The notes: generated by a model not told the origin, from the sequence alone. A DNA stretch of 64,000 nt from Neelides folsomi (GCA_034687125.1 JAQGBZ010000002.1:496001-560000), one strand, 5' to 3'; counted from the stretch's first letter, positions 12,699-27,079 are shown. A program made the numbers and translations.

Positions 12699-13533
12699 GA
12701 CTTCCTTCGGCTCTGCTCAAGAGACGTGTGTGATGTGTGGAAATGGGAATTTGAAGGTGGAAGCTTTGAACCCAGATTTTTGCCACTCTTGGAAAAAGTC
12801 TCAAAAGTTCGCCCAATCTATCGAACTCCTCTCCACTCAAGGGTTGAGATGAGACAATTAAGCAAGGCCAAGTTGAAATTATTGATTAATCATCTAATTC
12901 ACATCCATACTCATTTCCCTGCCATAGTTGAATTATAAATCATTGTTTAAACATTAAATATAAATTGTTAATTGGAGTTCAAAGATGAGCATGACCAAAA
13001 ACCAGACCCTTGGGCGAACATGAAAATATAGGCATGTTCTGAGTGGGGGCAAAATGAGTTGAATCCAACAAATCAGACCTGGGCGATAATTTTCACAATT
13101 GATGCGGATTATCAAAACATGACCGGAACGAACCGAAAGATCGGGTTTTAATCCGAGTCAAATCACTATAATACTTACATTACCCAGATATGATCCGATT
13201 TGGTAAATTTTCGATTTCAATATTGTTCAGGTCCGATGACAAACATGCTAAACACCTATTCATTAACGAAAATAATAACACAATGATTTTTTTATGTTCT
13301 TAAATGAACTTACCGTCAACTTTGTTAAACTAACATTAAGTTAAATTAAGTAATGTTCATTAAAGCTCATATATTTTAAAATAAATGTCATTACATTAAG
13401 AAGTGATATTGAAGGTAGGTAAAAGTAATAAAAACATTTTTTATAAACAATTAATCATGAGTTATGTAATATTTAAATAAGTTATATAGGATTAAAAAAT
13501 TTAATTAATTGAACTATTTGATTAAAATTTCAA
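12699..13533. other. Upstream region of strawberry notch; no other gene seen
   Basis: The first 150 bases or so are richer in G+C and are likely 5' UTR and promoter. The rest is AT-rich and I see no supported exon in it. Confidence 0.45.
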
Positions 13534-13802
13534 TTAAAGTAATTTGGTGACTAGAGTATAAAGCATGGTAGGGGAGAGTAATGCAAAGGTTTGTATTATT
13601 CCTAATAATAGGAGCCAACCAAGCAAGCCACCAAGGAGAGAAGATGACGATGAGGAACCATCGATGTAAACACGATCATTTGGCAACGCGGATGTTTTCA
13701 TGTGGAGAATTTTGCAAACCCCCGCGCCATTGAGCAAATCGACTCTGATTCCCACCACGATTCGCCATTTCCCTCCGGAGAGTCGGACAAGTGAAGATAA
13801 GC
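13534..13802 (-). CDS. Candidate 3'-terminal exon of a membrane-anchored protein
   Basis: A CTTGCAG acceptor (minus strand, just after 13802) opens a frame to the stop at 13534, about 88 residues. It contains KTSALPNDRVYIDG, a run of six Ser, and a strongly hydrophobic C-terminus (LLGGLLGWLLLLGIIQTFAL). That layout is typical of a GPI-attachment signal or a tail anchor. A G+C-raised stretch upstream (13930-14160) holds another open minus-strand frame of about 55 codons, with THGIHSIHTAPNEMVYYY, which could be an earlier exon, but its splice phase is unclear. The protein is not recognised. A plus-strand frame overlaps here and is less protein-like. Confidence 0.35.
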
Positions 13803-14170
13803 TGCAAGTACTAAGCTTAAACGTATTTATTTATTATTCCACAAAGTTGGTTCAATTGAAAAGGGCTCATCGTGCCCTTCAACGTCTTCTCGTTTCCTGA
13901 CCAGTTAACCCAAAGGGCTCCGGCCCTTCATTGACCTCCTCCAAGCCAAATTCTCCAATTGTCCAAGTGACGAAGGGTAAGGGGATTTCTATAATAATAA
14001 ACCATCTCATTGGGGGCTGTGTGGATTGAATGAATTCCATGTGTGAAGGTCAAATGGTTCTTGTTGGCTCCGACTCCAATTCCTTTTCCTCCCCACTTTG
14101 CGCCCTCAAAGGAGTCCTCTGGTCCTCGTCACTTCCTCGTCATCTCCTTAATTACACCTAGAGACCCTTT

Positions 14171-15023
14171 TAAGGTATGCGCATTCACCTCCATGGAAAT
14201 AAATGGAAGAATGTGAGCCATTGACATCAAACCCTCACAGCTGTCCTCATCAAACCATTGTCAATTCCAATTATCTTATCCTGACCCACATTGGCCACAA
14301 ATATCTGGATTTGGATAATTATCGGCCCGATCAATGACTTGAGCCATACAAATCATTATGTCTTTAGTAAACTAGGGTAAGATAAAGAAAAGTGAATTAG
14401 CATATAAATAGGATCTTATAATTCAATTAGTGCATACATGAAATATTACTTTTATAAATATCCCTCTACTGAAGATTTATTCATAGCTAAATTATTTTCA
14501 TATTCAATTGATTATTAAAACTTAAATGGATAACAAAATAGCAACATAAAACATTTTTATAAATATATAACTGTGGAATTTCATTCAATGAACTTATAAT
14601 TAAAAAGATAGGACTTTGAATCGAATGTTCAAAATTAATGCTTTAGTTAGCATTTTTTATCTTTCTCATAACAAATTATAGTTTCAAACTATTAATATAA
14701 AACTTTCAACGACTCAAATTAATAATTTATTATACGCCCCTTTTAACTTTTCTAATGATGGCAAAAATTAAAATATCATGTTATATTATATCAATATTCA
14801 CATGTGATAATTTTGCTAATTTGTCATTATTTACTTTTTAATATCCACATTGTGTTAAAATGTAATTTATAAAGTATCTACAATTGACACTAGCTATAAT
14901 GTTAAATTTATGTTTATCCATTTTGTCAGCATTTTTATAATTTCGCTAAAATGCTTACGATTATAAATTTGAGGAAAAGTAACTTTATATACCAATAATA
15001 TATTCAAACTCGTGTTTGATATA
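14171..15023. other. AT-rich non-coding sequence
   Basis: No exon, RNA gene or clear repeat was seen. Confidence 0.5.
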
Positions 15024-15866
15024 TGGTCGTCTTATCCCAAGAACTTCTTATCCAAATTGTTCAATTTAAAAAATGACAACAAATAAATAAATTTTAAATT
15101 TTTTCCTATATATATAATTTTTGAGTAGTCGCCATTTGAACGCTTGGAAACTCAATTAATCTTTTCATTCTTTTCCACTATTCACTTTCTTTAATTGCAT
15201 TTTAATAGTTGTTATATTGAGTATTTAAAAAAAATATGACATAAAAAATGATATTAAAAAATAATCCCATTATACGATATCCAAATGATTCTGTGGTGGT
15301 TATTAGAAATTGTATGCAATACAAATAGCAAAAAATTGTAATAAAAGTAATAATTATCCCAACCTCATTCAATTATCGTTTAGGGTTTAAATATTTTAGG
15401 TTTCTTAAGTTAGTAAGAATAAAATTTGTCTTTTCTTAACAATTTTCATCCATGCAAGGATGGGTTGTATTTGAATGATTCACCATCAAACTTACTACAT
15501 TACTACATATACGTCAAAGTTACTACAATAAAAGTTACTATATTAATACTTAATACTATTCAAAATTTATTAAAAAACATATTGGAATTTCGGTTAGAAC
15601 CAGACTACTTGTGTACTAATTGTAAGTAAGTATTAAAAAACAAACATATTACTACCATTTTTACCTTTTTGTGAAATAACAACTTTAATAATTTAACAGC
15701 AAGTTTAAACTTTTATATAAATTTGTATATCAAATAACTTTATATTTTGCATCATTAACGCCTTTTATTGCTAGTAATCTATATTTTTGAAATTTACTCA
15801 AGGTTACTTACCATTTATTAAGATTTAGTCAAATTTGGATAAGGAGTTCTTGGTATAAGGCGACCA
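15024..15866. mobile_element. TA-flanked inverted-repeat element (MITE-like), 843 bases
   Basis: The ends are terminal inverted repeats of about 35 bases with three mismatches (15024-15058 against 15832-15866). Both begin TGGTCG and share CCAAGAACT and CTTATCCAAATT. TA dinucleotides flank both ends (15022-15023 and 15867-15868), as expected for Tc1/mariner-type TA target duplication. The interior is AT-rich and has no transposase frame, so this is a non-autonomous copy. The superfamily is inferred from the TA target only. Confidence 0.72.
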
Positions 15867-18800
15867 TATGTAAATATTTATATACCTAGTCCTAGTTGTA
15901 AATATGAGTATTTTGCATATTATGTACATTAGGTACATGTATGATAAACATATAAATCTGTTTTTGTATTATAATAGTCCAATTCACCCAATCATAATTC
16001 ATAATAATCTCGTGATGAGTAGAAAAAAAGTAATTTAGATATTATACATTGTAAGCATATTTTTATTTTCGTTTTAAAGATCGTTCAAAAATTTAATATT
16101 ATTGTAAAACATAGTGAGGGAAAAGGCCTTTTTACATTCTTGGTTCACTCGGGGGATCATTCATGGTTTCTTCTTAATGCCACGTGATAAATGTGAATGT
16201 TTTGAAAGCAATTAATTAATTATTATTATCTTATATCCACTTCACTTAAACCATTTTAAAAATATGGATATTTTTATGGTTAGCTACGATGCAACCAATA
16301 TAAATAAAGCTAGATATCTCAAATATTTATTCAATTGCCAAATACATGTTTTCATACTCACAATTTATTATAGTATTTGAGAGTATGAAAAAGATAACGG
16401 TTGTTTTTAATTTCATATTTAATATCAATAATAGTCAAAAATACAAATGATTAAAAAATGGAAATGTAGCAAATAGGAAATCTATGGTGGGAGCTTTTGA
16501 CTTGTTTAATAATTTAACATATTATTATTTATCTATTATACATAATATATTCACTTAATGGGTTGTTTTAAATGTCATTGAAAGATTTAACGAATGAAAA
16601 GAAACGGAATGATAACGATTTGGCGTTTTTTATTAATGAAATGTTATTTGGTTACATCATTAATGATGCATTGGATTAAATTAGATCCGTTGTTGGAGCA
16701 AGTTGAAAAACCTTGAGAGAAATCACGGTCAAGGAAAGAGAAGTCAGAGATTTGAAAGTAAACAAATTATAATTGGAATTCATTTACCTTAACTAACAAT
16801 TTCAAACTTTGGACCATTGTATTATTGAATTAGTGTTCTAAAGCTGCAATTTATTTTTCCTTTGTCAAAGCTTGAAATTTATCATTGGTCACACATTTTA
16901 AAAAGAAGTGCTAATTACTTAAATGAATTCATATTTACTTTATCTTTTACGTTTGCCAATTGTAAATATTCCACATTAGAAAGGAAAATGTTTAATTGTT
17001 AAATTTAAATATTTCATATGATCGTATTATTGGTGTTTGGTATATGAAGTAAAACCGAATTTAAATTTCATCACTAGTTTGGTTAATATCCAATGGATCC
17101 AAATGGAACATTATTTTGTTTACAAGCTGAATCTTCCCATCTAATAAATTTAGAATCGTTTGTAAAATGAGTTGTAAATTGAGAGGGGAAATATGAAATG
17201 TAATTGGCAATCTTTGGGAATATGCGAGTGATGTTTTAAAACCGGGCTCGTGATGACGAGTTTAATGTGTTCTTTTTTTCTTGGAATTTTCAACTATTTC
17301 ATAATCAATTGATTCATAGGATGGGAATGATAAGAAGTTTTTCCATTAGCAAGTCACTTGTTGTTGGCAAATGTTTACAACTCCAGAAATGCGGAACAGC
17401 GTGGAAGCGACGTCAACCGTAAAGGGATAAAAAATATGAAATGTAGGATAGAAAATAGTGGAAGATATATAATATATCTAGGTATATAGGATGTATCGAT
17501 ATTTTAATTTCCTGCGTCACACCAAATATTTTTGTTTTCCTTTTTTCTATCTTAACCACTTGATATTAAAATTGTGATAATTCAAATAAATTTAAATGTT
17601 TAATCCCCTTCATTGAGAATCCTTAAAATTATGTTTAAAATGGCCAATCCGTCTATATGAGAAAATGAGTAATTATATGAATTTGTCAATACTTAATATA
17701 CATTTAACATTTATAGAGAAAAAATGAATATTATGATATTATGAATCTTAATTATCCCATTAAATTATATGACACTGGACTGCCCCAACTTTTAATTAAT
17801 AGTCATTTATTGCCCCAGTTCCAACCCGTTTTAATGTATAATAAAAAAATAGTAAATTAATTATAGTAAATAATTTCCAAGGGATTAACTCATAAGGGAA
17901 TGATATAATGAATATAATCGAAAGCTAGCGAACTTCTGAACAATGGACTTTTTCCTTATTACATTCAACGTGTGGTAGTAGTATGGAATATTTATATGAA
18001 TTATATGCATATAAGGCGAGTGAGGTTCATTAATAGGTATCTACATATATGAAGGAACAAAGTGTGGATTATTATCTATGGGTTGAAGAGATCAAATACA
18101 TTGGTTGTTGATGTTAGAGAAAAGCATATTGCCATTTCTTCTCAAGGTTATTTTCTCATGTTTTTGCTTAAAGGTCCAAGGTTGGAATTTTTTTATCTTT
18201 TACATTCCTGTTTCCCCTTCCATTCAATCCAAATCCGCCATGCTCAATTGAAATATACCTTACATATAGAAATATTTTATAAATATATAAGACCTGTATA
18301 CCGAGAAGTGTTTAATTTCACAAAGAAACTGCTTTTATTTTGATATGAAATATACATGTTTATTTTTCTTCTGAAGAAACCGCCAGTAATTTGAAAGGTT
18401 GTTAAAAACTATGAGAATGTTAAATTTAATAAGAATATGAATCAAGTGTTAAAATATGATTTTATATACATATTAACATTAAACTTGTATTTATATGTAC
18501 AAGTAGAGAGATTTGTTTCGGGTAGTTCTTATTTATTTAAATTAATCCAAATCTTATCGCTGCTTTAATTTGGATGCAATAGTTGAATGTATAAACAGTA
18601 TTATGGTTATATATTGTATTTATTTATATATAAATATGTATATGGTATATAAGGATCATTTGATATTTTATATTTATGGACGATCATTTAATAGCTCCTT
18701 TATTTTTTGTTGACAATTTTTAAACCCAGGGGCAAAATCCTCCATGTAAAAAGGAAAGGAATATAAAGATAGGTATAAATGGAAATACACTAACTATTTT

Positions 18801-19257
18801 TAATGTTTATGTATGTAAGAGCTTAAACTTGAACTCTTTTGATTTGATTCAACGAATTCATTTTTCTAATGAATTCATGAATCATTCTCCTATTCTTCAA
18901 TTTAACGTATATTTGGAATGGAAAGAAATTTCTATACGTATTGTGCTTAAAATGGGAATGTACACAGAATTAGTAATGACCAAACTTCTTTTGAATACAT
19001 TTGAAAAGTATTTTATTATAAAATGGATAATTTAATAGCCAGTCTGAACTTGAAGCTTTTCCTCATTGAGATCAGGGCTGTGTGTGGAGGGACCATATTT
19101 CAAAATGGTCGTGGTCGTGATTACTAAATGAACTTGTAATTTTAATCCATTTGACATTTAAGGCCCAATTATTGTTAATTTATATTATACAATTAGTCTT
19201 CTATATAAATAGTGTTATTACAGAGCCGGTATAATAATAATAATTGTTTTTAATTTA
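15867..19257. other. AT-rich sequence upstream of the REPTOR-like gene
   Basis: No supported coding exon was seen. The region may hold the promoter, 5' UTR exons and first intron of the downstream bZIP gene, since the first recognised coding exon begins at an acceptor (19258). Confidence 0.4.
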
Positions 19258-19292
19258 GGTTCAATTTCCACTGTGGGTTTGGTGAGGAGAAT

Positions 19293-21676
19293 ATGTCTCA
19301 TTTGCTTCAAGTCCACGTGAACCAACAACGATTGCTTAAGGCCCAGTCTGGTGACAATTCTGGAAATTCTTCAGTTATGCTCGGAAGTCCGGGAACGATG
19401 AGTCCAATGGGTCCATCAAGCCCTCAAGGACTCCCAATCCCCAGAAGAGGAGAACCCCAACATTGGATCCTCAACCCAGGTGGAGTCGGAGGAAATTTTG
19501 GAGGAGTTGGATGGAGCGGAATGAACCTTGGAATGAACTTTGACTCAAATATGGAATCTCTGGATGTGAACCTTGATTCCGACCTCGACTCAATGTCAAT
19601 GGAAGGCGAGCTTTCAAAGCTCTCAATGGCCGTTGACGACGACGACATTTTCAAAGTTGAGCGAACGGATCTTCTTGGTCCGACCCTGGCAGAACTCAAC
19701 GCTCCCGATGCAGACACACTTTTGGACGGCCTCAATTTCGATGATTTGTATTGGCCAGCAGATGGACATGTATCTCATGTGGAAGCCACGCCATCACCTC
19801 AAACTCCGGCTGGTGGAAATCCACTTGACCCGGACGGAGATCTCGTTCCTTTTCAAGTTCATCCATCATCGTCCTTTCCACCTCTGGGAAGTCATAAATT
19901 GTTCCCTGGGCCATGCACCAGCGTCCCTGGAAATAGCACAACCATTCTTGAACAGACCCTTCTTCAACCTGCACTTACACTCACATCGGATGTCAGCTTC
20001 TCTCTCGCTCCACCACAACCTTCAACGTAGGAATTTAAATTTATTATCAATATAATATATTGTAATATTCTAAGTTTTTGAAAATATTTTTAATTCTTTT
20101 TTATTAGTTCTGGAGGTTTGAGAGAACTTTTATTAAGAAGAGAACTTCAGAATTCGTTGGAGTCACCGGAAATTGTGAGTCCTCTTGGACAGTCACTTCC
20201 TCGTTCAATGCTCACTCCCTCACCGGGAGCGTTCATTCCACGACTCTCCTCATCGGCTCCGTCGGGTGAAGGAAACATTTGGGAAGCTTGGCAAGCAAAG
20301 AGAGACGCTGTTTGGAGTAGAAGGGACCCTCGACCACATTTAGTGTCTACGGGTTCATTGGCAGAAGGATCCGCCTCAAGCTCCATTGGTAAATATCAAT
20401 TTATCCTTATAAACATAAATTTGTCCTAATTACTTTTTTTATTTAATTTATATTTACAATTTTTAGATGTTTTGAGTCCCGGGAGAGATTTTTCTCTTTC
20501 GATGGACGAAGGCTTCGACTCAGATGATTTAAGTGACCGAGACTCGAGTGACGAAGGTGACACTTTTGATTTAATATTTCGAATCAAAATCATTTTGAAT
20601 TAAACAATATTGTTAATTATTAATTATCATTACAGAATCTGAAGTTAGCGATACGGAGAGTAATGCGGGAAGCACAAGTGGAACTCGACGTGAGCGGTTC
20701 TTTTGGCAGTACAATGTTCAAGCAAAAGGCCCAAAAGGCCAGCGACTTGCCCTTGCACCGACCCAAGAGGATCCGCATGTACTTCAGAGACCTACAGACC
20801 CAGTGTTCAGTCCACTTTGCCACATTCAAGGAATTAAACACAGGTTGGTATTTTTGATAAATATTTTAATAATTTGCAGAGTTGGATTGAATACGAATAA
20901 TTGAGTTCGGGTTAGATTTCTTACAATTTTGATGATTTAATTTTAATTAAATTCAATTTTAGTGGGAAAGCTCGTAAAGGTGATGGAAATGATTTAACTC
21001 CAAATCCAAGGAAATTATGGGCAATTGGTAAGGAACTCGACCGTTTGAATAAAGTCATTGCGGAAATGACTCCAGTTGCCGACCTTCCAAATGCAGTCAA
21101 ATCAAAGTCAAGGAAGGAAAAGAATAAACTTGCGTCGAGGTTTGAAATTATTATATAAACTTAATTACAAAATTCTGATATAAATAAACCAAAGGAAATT
21201 AATTTAATTTTCATTTTTAGAGCCTGCCGGTTGAAGAAAAAAGCCCAACATGAGGCCAACAAATTGAAGCTCTACGGACTTGAACAAGAACACAGTTAGG
21301 AATTAAACATTCTTAATCTTTATTATATTTAATTATTTGAAAATTGTATTATTAATTATTTCTAATTATTAGAGCGATTGATGTCAGCAATTGAGCAGTC
21401 AAGGCAATTAGTTTTTGCTAAAATGGACGGAACTGGTGATCAATCTGAACCCGTGTCGACTAAAATTGAAAAACTATCTAAATTTGGAACAAGTATGCAA
21501 ATAAAATATTAAGTTTAAAATCATTCTCATTGAATCTTATCAAAACTTTCATTAAATTATTTTTTGTTGTTGTTTTTCTAGGGCATAGAATAGGGGGACA
21601 CACAACTGAATTTGTGAACAAAGTTCTTGAGAAAGTAAAGCAAGGTGTTCCTGATGGAGGGATAAACGAACTATAA
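19293..21676 (+). CDS. REPTOR: REPTOR/CREBRF-type bZIP transcription factor, 8 exons
   Basis: This is a homologue of vertebrate CREBRF and Drosophila REPTOR; in flies REPTOR acts downstream of TORC1 in the starvation response. Exons: 19293-20026, 20108-20388, 20467-20556, 20636-20843, 20963-21139, 21221-21294, 21373-21492, 21582-21676, giving 592 residues from this ATG. The diagnostic C-terminal half is clear: [28 protein letters not shown], then the basic region [20 protein letters not shown] split by introns, a zipper, and the tail [20 protein letters not shown]. The N-terminal half has acidic, activation-domain-like stretches. The sequence stays open in frame upstream of the ATG back to an acceptor (TTTAG at 19258), so the true start may lie in an unseen upstream exon. 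The TPNP segment before the bZIP is a CREBRF-family mark, which sets it apart from other CREB proteins. Confidence 0.9.
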
Positions 21677-24600
21677 GCGTTAAACCTTATTAATTTTAAA
21701 TTGTTATTAACATCACAAATATTGTAGAACATATTAGTAGATGATAGTATATATAAATTTAACAATTATCCTACACTATTAATTAACAGTATATGCGTAA
21801 TTATAATATTTAATTAATAGTACTATAAGAATTATCATAGTAAAGAATAGTTTTGAACAATTATAAGCCAATGTTATTAATATTTAAGTATAAAAGTGTA
21901 GTTATACGAATATTTATATTAAATAATGCCTACCCATATTTTGTTTTTTAAGAGTTTATATTTTTTGGTTCATATTTTAAATTCATTTCCCTCCCGTTTC
22001 AAATTATGTAAATATTAAATAATCGAATAGTAATTGAAGACCCCTTTAATTGTTAGAGAGTCGTGAAGGTATTTGTAGCTATTCATGTTTCGTAAAAACA
22101 TTATTGTAAATCTTTTATTCTTACTCGTTTTTATACGCGACATTTTTTTAAGATTTCATATAGCAACTTAAAATGTATTCTTACCCGTAATTTTATACTT
22201 GTTGTTTAATAATTTAAAAAGTGAACATCAAATAATATATATTTGTTTACTTTAAAGTTTTTGGCGCTTTAGAATAACTATGCTTTAAAAACTAAAATTA
22301 TTTTCTTTTCCTATATTTTCGTTTTGATTTCTAATTTACCTTTTAAGCATGTAAAGAAAATGCCTTATTGTATATTAACGATATTCTTATTTAAACTGGG
22401 GGTGTTCAATGATAAAATGTTTTTATACTTTATGTTTTTTTTATTTAGGATTATTTTCTACTTGGTTAGGTTTTAGCTAATCATTGACATTTATTTAGTT
22501 TATTTAGTTCCGTCATGTGCTAAAGTTTAATAGTTGAAAAAGAATATATTTGTTAAGTTGAGCTTAGAAGTTAATGTTTTAAATATTCGCTTTTGATTAA
22601 GATTTAAATGATATTTGGGTATTAAATGAAGATTTATTTTCCTTGATATATTTAGAGAGAGATATATGGAAAAAGTTGGATGACTTCATTTCCCTCATTT
22701 TCTTGTTTCAGTATCCAATCGATCAGCAGCTGGTAGTTTTCATTTTTATGTCCGTTCTTTGTCTCTCTACATGTTTAGCTAGCAGAGTTCGTAACGTGCT
22801 TAAATTTAAACTACATTACTAAATATATATTATTAAACTAGTCATATAAACTACTAACTTGATAAGTATGAAACCATTGATAGGATGTGAAAGAATATTC
22901 AAAATTAACGAGTATATATATATATATTTATTTATATGCAAATCGAAAGTATATTAACGACGCATATTTGGCGTATGATATATATGTAAAATATGAAGTG
23001 GTGAGACGTAAGCGTAAGGGCGATTTACCTTGTTCAGAACATGTCGGATTTTTTTCTTATTGTAACTTGACGGTGAGAAGGAGTTGATAGATTTTCATTC
23101 TAAGTACATAGATCTCGAGCTTTAAAATGCACAAAGAAATGCCTGAGGGAAACGTTTAGAAGCCGAGGGAATTGAAACTATTTATCACAAAACATAATAA
23201 GAGAGTTAAACATTGGAATATTTAATATAATAAATATGAGAATCCAATCATAGTACCTGTTTGAATCTTCATTTATGATTCATCGTGAATTTCCTTTTAT
23301 TATTAATTAATCAAATGAAATTTAAAGCTGAGAAAAAAAATTCCCTTCTAACGACTTTAAATTTAAAACCTTTAACCTCAAGTCGGAACGTATACATAAT
23401 GAATAGTCGATGATGTTTATGCGCTGTAAGGATAATTAGCAAATTGAGATCATTAAAAAAGAGAAAATCATCTTTATTGCGGTGTTATTATACGTACCTT
23501 TAATAAATTTACGAGTGAATCAATCAACAATAGGGATAACAAATTCCACCTCTTAAGGTGTGTGTTTATAAACCTATATATATATATTACATAGATTAAA
23601 AATAGTCTTAATTAAATTACTACTTTAAATTAGTAATTGCAAGTGGTTAATAAATAATAAGTACAATAAACGGGAATGTATTTGTAATTGATTTTACAAA
23701 TAGTTAAGATATATAACTACATTTATGATATTATATACGACGTCATCTACATGCAACCTTATATTTAAATTCCTTTTTAGATTCTTTGTTATGAAAATGT
23801 TTGCAAGTCGGGTAAAATAAATTGGAGAATTAAATAGAATTTTTCAACTCAATGTGTAATGTTTATATTACGCCGATTTTTTTGGTTTTTATCATTAAAT
23901 AATTTACTGTTAGTCTTTGTATTTACAAAATGATTAGTTCAATTTGGATTGAAAGACTTTATACTTAACATTATATAGTTATGTAATTTGAATTTTCAAT
24001 CCAAATTCAATGAATCATTCTCTGTATGTTGCTATTCATTTTAAAATTAAAAATGTGGTTCTATACTTATAAATAGCTATGTTAGATAATAAAATAACAT
24101 TAACTATAAAAGCTTCCTAAATTTGTTTAAAGATAATCCAATGGTAAATTCTTGTAACCCCTTTAAGACCAATTTCTTTAAATTACGTGTAAAGGTGTTT
24201 TTCCTATTTTATTTTATTACATATACAGAAAATTATTACACAGATCGTCAATTGTCTAATTAAATGGCTAAATGTTTGTGAAGAATTCAAATTTTCATAA
24301 AAATCATTGATTTCATGTACCTCCATACATATTCCATACTTGTAATACTTATAAAATATCTAAATTATTTGTAATTAATTAATGCAACTTCTTAGCCGGC
24401 ACACGTTTAATTCACCATATTTTAGTCATTACGATAATGAAGATTTCCTTGCATAAATGTTCTATGAAATTCAGGCACTATGTAATCTATATCATATTAG
24501 TGTGTACACGTACACTGTGTACCTATCTAATATATATTTACAAGTTACAATTAAATTCAAATGCTCATATAACAGCAGAAAATTTATTTGCAGGTTTAAT

Positions 24601-27079
24601 TCCTCTAATTGAAATTTCAAGCTTAATTAAAAGCAATTCTCGCTTAAATACGGATCTTTATGAAATTTACTTTACATGTTAAATCTCTGTTAATTCATAC
24701 ATGCTCCATATGAATACCAGTAAAGATCTTATATATATTACATGCCCCAGGTATATTTAATTGGCCAACCACTTTGCTAATTAAATTAATTTAGTTTAGT
24801 CGTATAAAAGTAACTATGAAATACATTTTATCCTTACTTTGGAATTCCTATGGTTAATTTTAATTTAATAATATTCAAGCGAACAAGAGATTTTCACAAG
24901 TGTTACATTTCAATTACATATTACTATATACCTATAATACATTATATTAAAATTACATAACGGCCTATAGTACTTCTATGGTACTCGACATACAATAATA
25001 ACACTTAGGTACATGCCTAATATATTAATATTTTACCACATACTATATTTTATTGGTGCATTACATTAAATGACTATCCATACAGGTAATACGGAGATAT
25101 TGTTAGCTTGTAACGTTTACATTCCGAAATTCTAAAATCCCAACATGGAACATAAAATTTTTTAAATACATTTAGCATTTGGTTAAAATTTTAATGCTTA
25201 CAGGCACAGATCGTAAATGCAATTTTATGATAAATAACTAGTTTAATGTAAAATAAGTTGCTTATACTTTATTAAATATGTAGGACTTAAAAGTTTTTGT
25301 TTCCTCCTACTTTTGACAATTTCCAGATAACCAGACCTTCTTCCCAATAAACAGTTTCGTTCATTGTCTGGATCGGTGTTTATATTTCAAAATGAAATGG
25401 GATTCTACCTAAGTACATACAAATGCACATAACACAGAGTATAAATGAGGTTCTGAACTAACCTCCGTAAAATCTTTTCTACTCTTCAAATTGTTAAATT
25501 GTAATGAATAAAAATTGTAATGAAAGTGTAACAAAGGTAGAATTAAATGAAAAATATTCTCTAACAAAATATCACTAGTTGAAATTAATTCTTCCTTACT
25601 TTGGCCTGATGCTTCCAAAGTTATTTTTATAATAGAAATAAATATAATTTTCTCATTCAGGTCTTACCATATTCTGTCTAATGTCCAATGTCCCTAAGCC
25701 CTAAATATATCATAAATTACCACAAGGCATCTTTTTAGTCGTTTAGCCACAATAGCGATTATCAACCTTTTTCAGTTTCCTCCATCAATGGAATTAAAAT
25801 ACAAAATCTTTCTAAGTGGAATGGAAATGTTTGAACAAGAATTGACCAAACTTAAATAATTAATCGCTATATCTCATATATCCTTACAATACATGTATAC
25901 ATAGTTTCATTCACATCAACTATACAAGTTTATTAATGTATATAGACATAGAGGAAATCCAAATGTGTGTACAAAGGTACAGGTACATTAAGTTAGATAT
26001 ATTGCTGGAATTTTTATTCAACTATTGATATATGCATGGTATAAAGAAATACAAAAGATAATAAATATAAAGTCGTATAATAATGTAGTAGTAGAATATC
26101 ATCTCAATACCAATATATTATAGATACTTATATCTACATTATCTTCTGATCGGTTCCTAGTTCCTACGTAGGCATTTGAAATATTTGTTTAGGTCAGGTA
26201 TAGAGAGTGATGGATATAGTTAATAATAATCCCACGAGGTTCTTTGTCATCTTGTGTCGTTGAGGAAGGTTTAAGATGTCAAGGTTCCTCTGAGATTGTT
26301 GGGAGGTAGGTGAACCTTTGTGTTTCCCTCAAGAGGAGGATTTGCCTCAGGAGTCTTGTGTGGGGCTGCCGAAGGAGGAACAGCCAACTCAGTTCAACGC
26401 AGTTCAAGCTAAGGACTCATCATGGCTCCGCACCCGGCATGAATTCCTCAATACCCACCATCTAATACACCAACAACGTCCAGGTCAGACATTGTCATCT
26501 CGCTCTTTAATTACACAATATTATTAGTTTCATCCGTGTGGTCCAAATTTCATTTCCTCTTTGTTCGATTCTCTCAAGATGATTGTAAGAATATGGATGA
26601 GTTGAAACATCCACTTTCAAACAACTCCCACTGATTCCTCACAAAGTAGAACTGAGACATTTGTAAGACATCAGTAAATCTCTATTCATTCAAACTCCCA
26701 TTAGCCAATTGATTCAATATTAAATGGAACAATGTTCACATATAATTCCATTAGCTTTATATATATATTTTAAAAGGATATTTGTTCAAATAGCCACTTG
26801 TTGATTCTGATAACGTATCTGTTAAGTATGAAAAAAGGCAGTAAAGTGAAATTAAAGAGTACCAATAAAATAAGGAATTGTTTTAAATTCTAAAACTATT
26901 TTTGAGAACATTGTTATTTTTAATTAATAAATGTATAATTGAAACTATTAAAATATCCACCAAGAGAAATTTAATATACCTTTCAGGGTGGATCTTTATT
27001 AATATTAAAATTTATTTTACTACTGTGGGATTATAACATATTATATATTTAATGTTAAATATGTAAATAACATGTGTAT

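Noticed and set aside
17370-17425. Possible first coding exon of the REPTOR-like gene (ATG, 16 codons, then GTAAAG)
   Set aside because: Its phase does not fit the acceptor at 19258: joining gives an early stop.
21478-21765. Minus-strand frame over the end of the REPTOR-like gene
   Set aside because: It overlaps the last exons, which have correct phase and family match on the plus strand.
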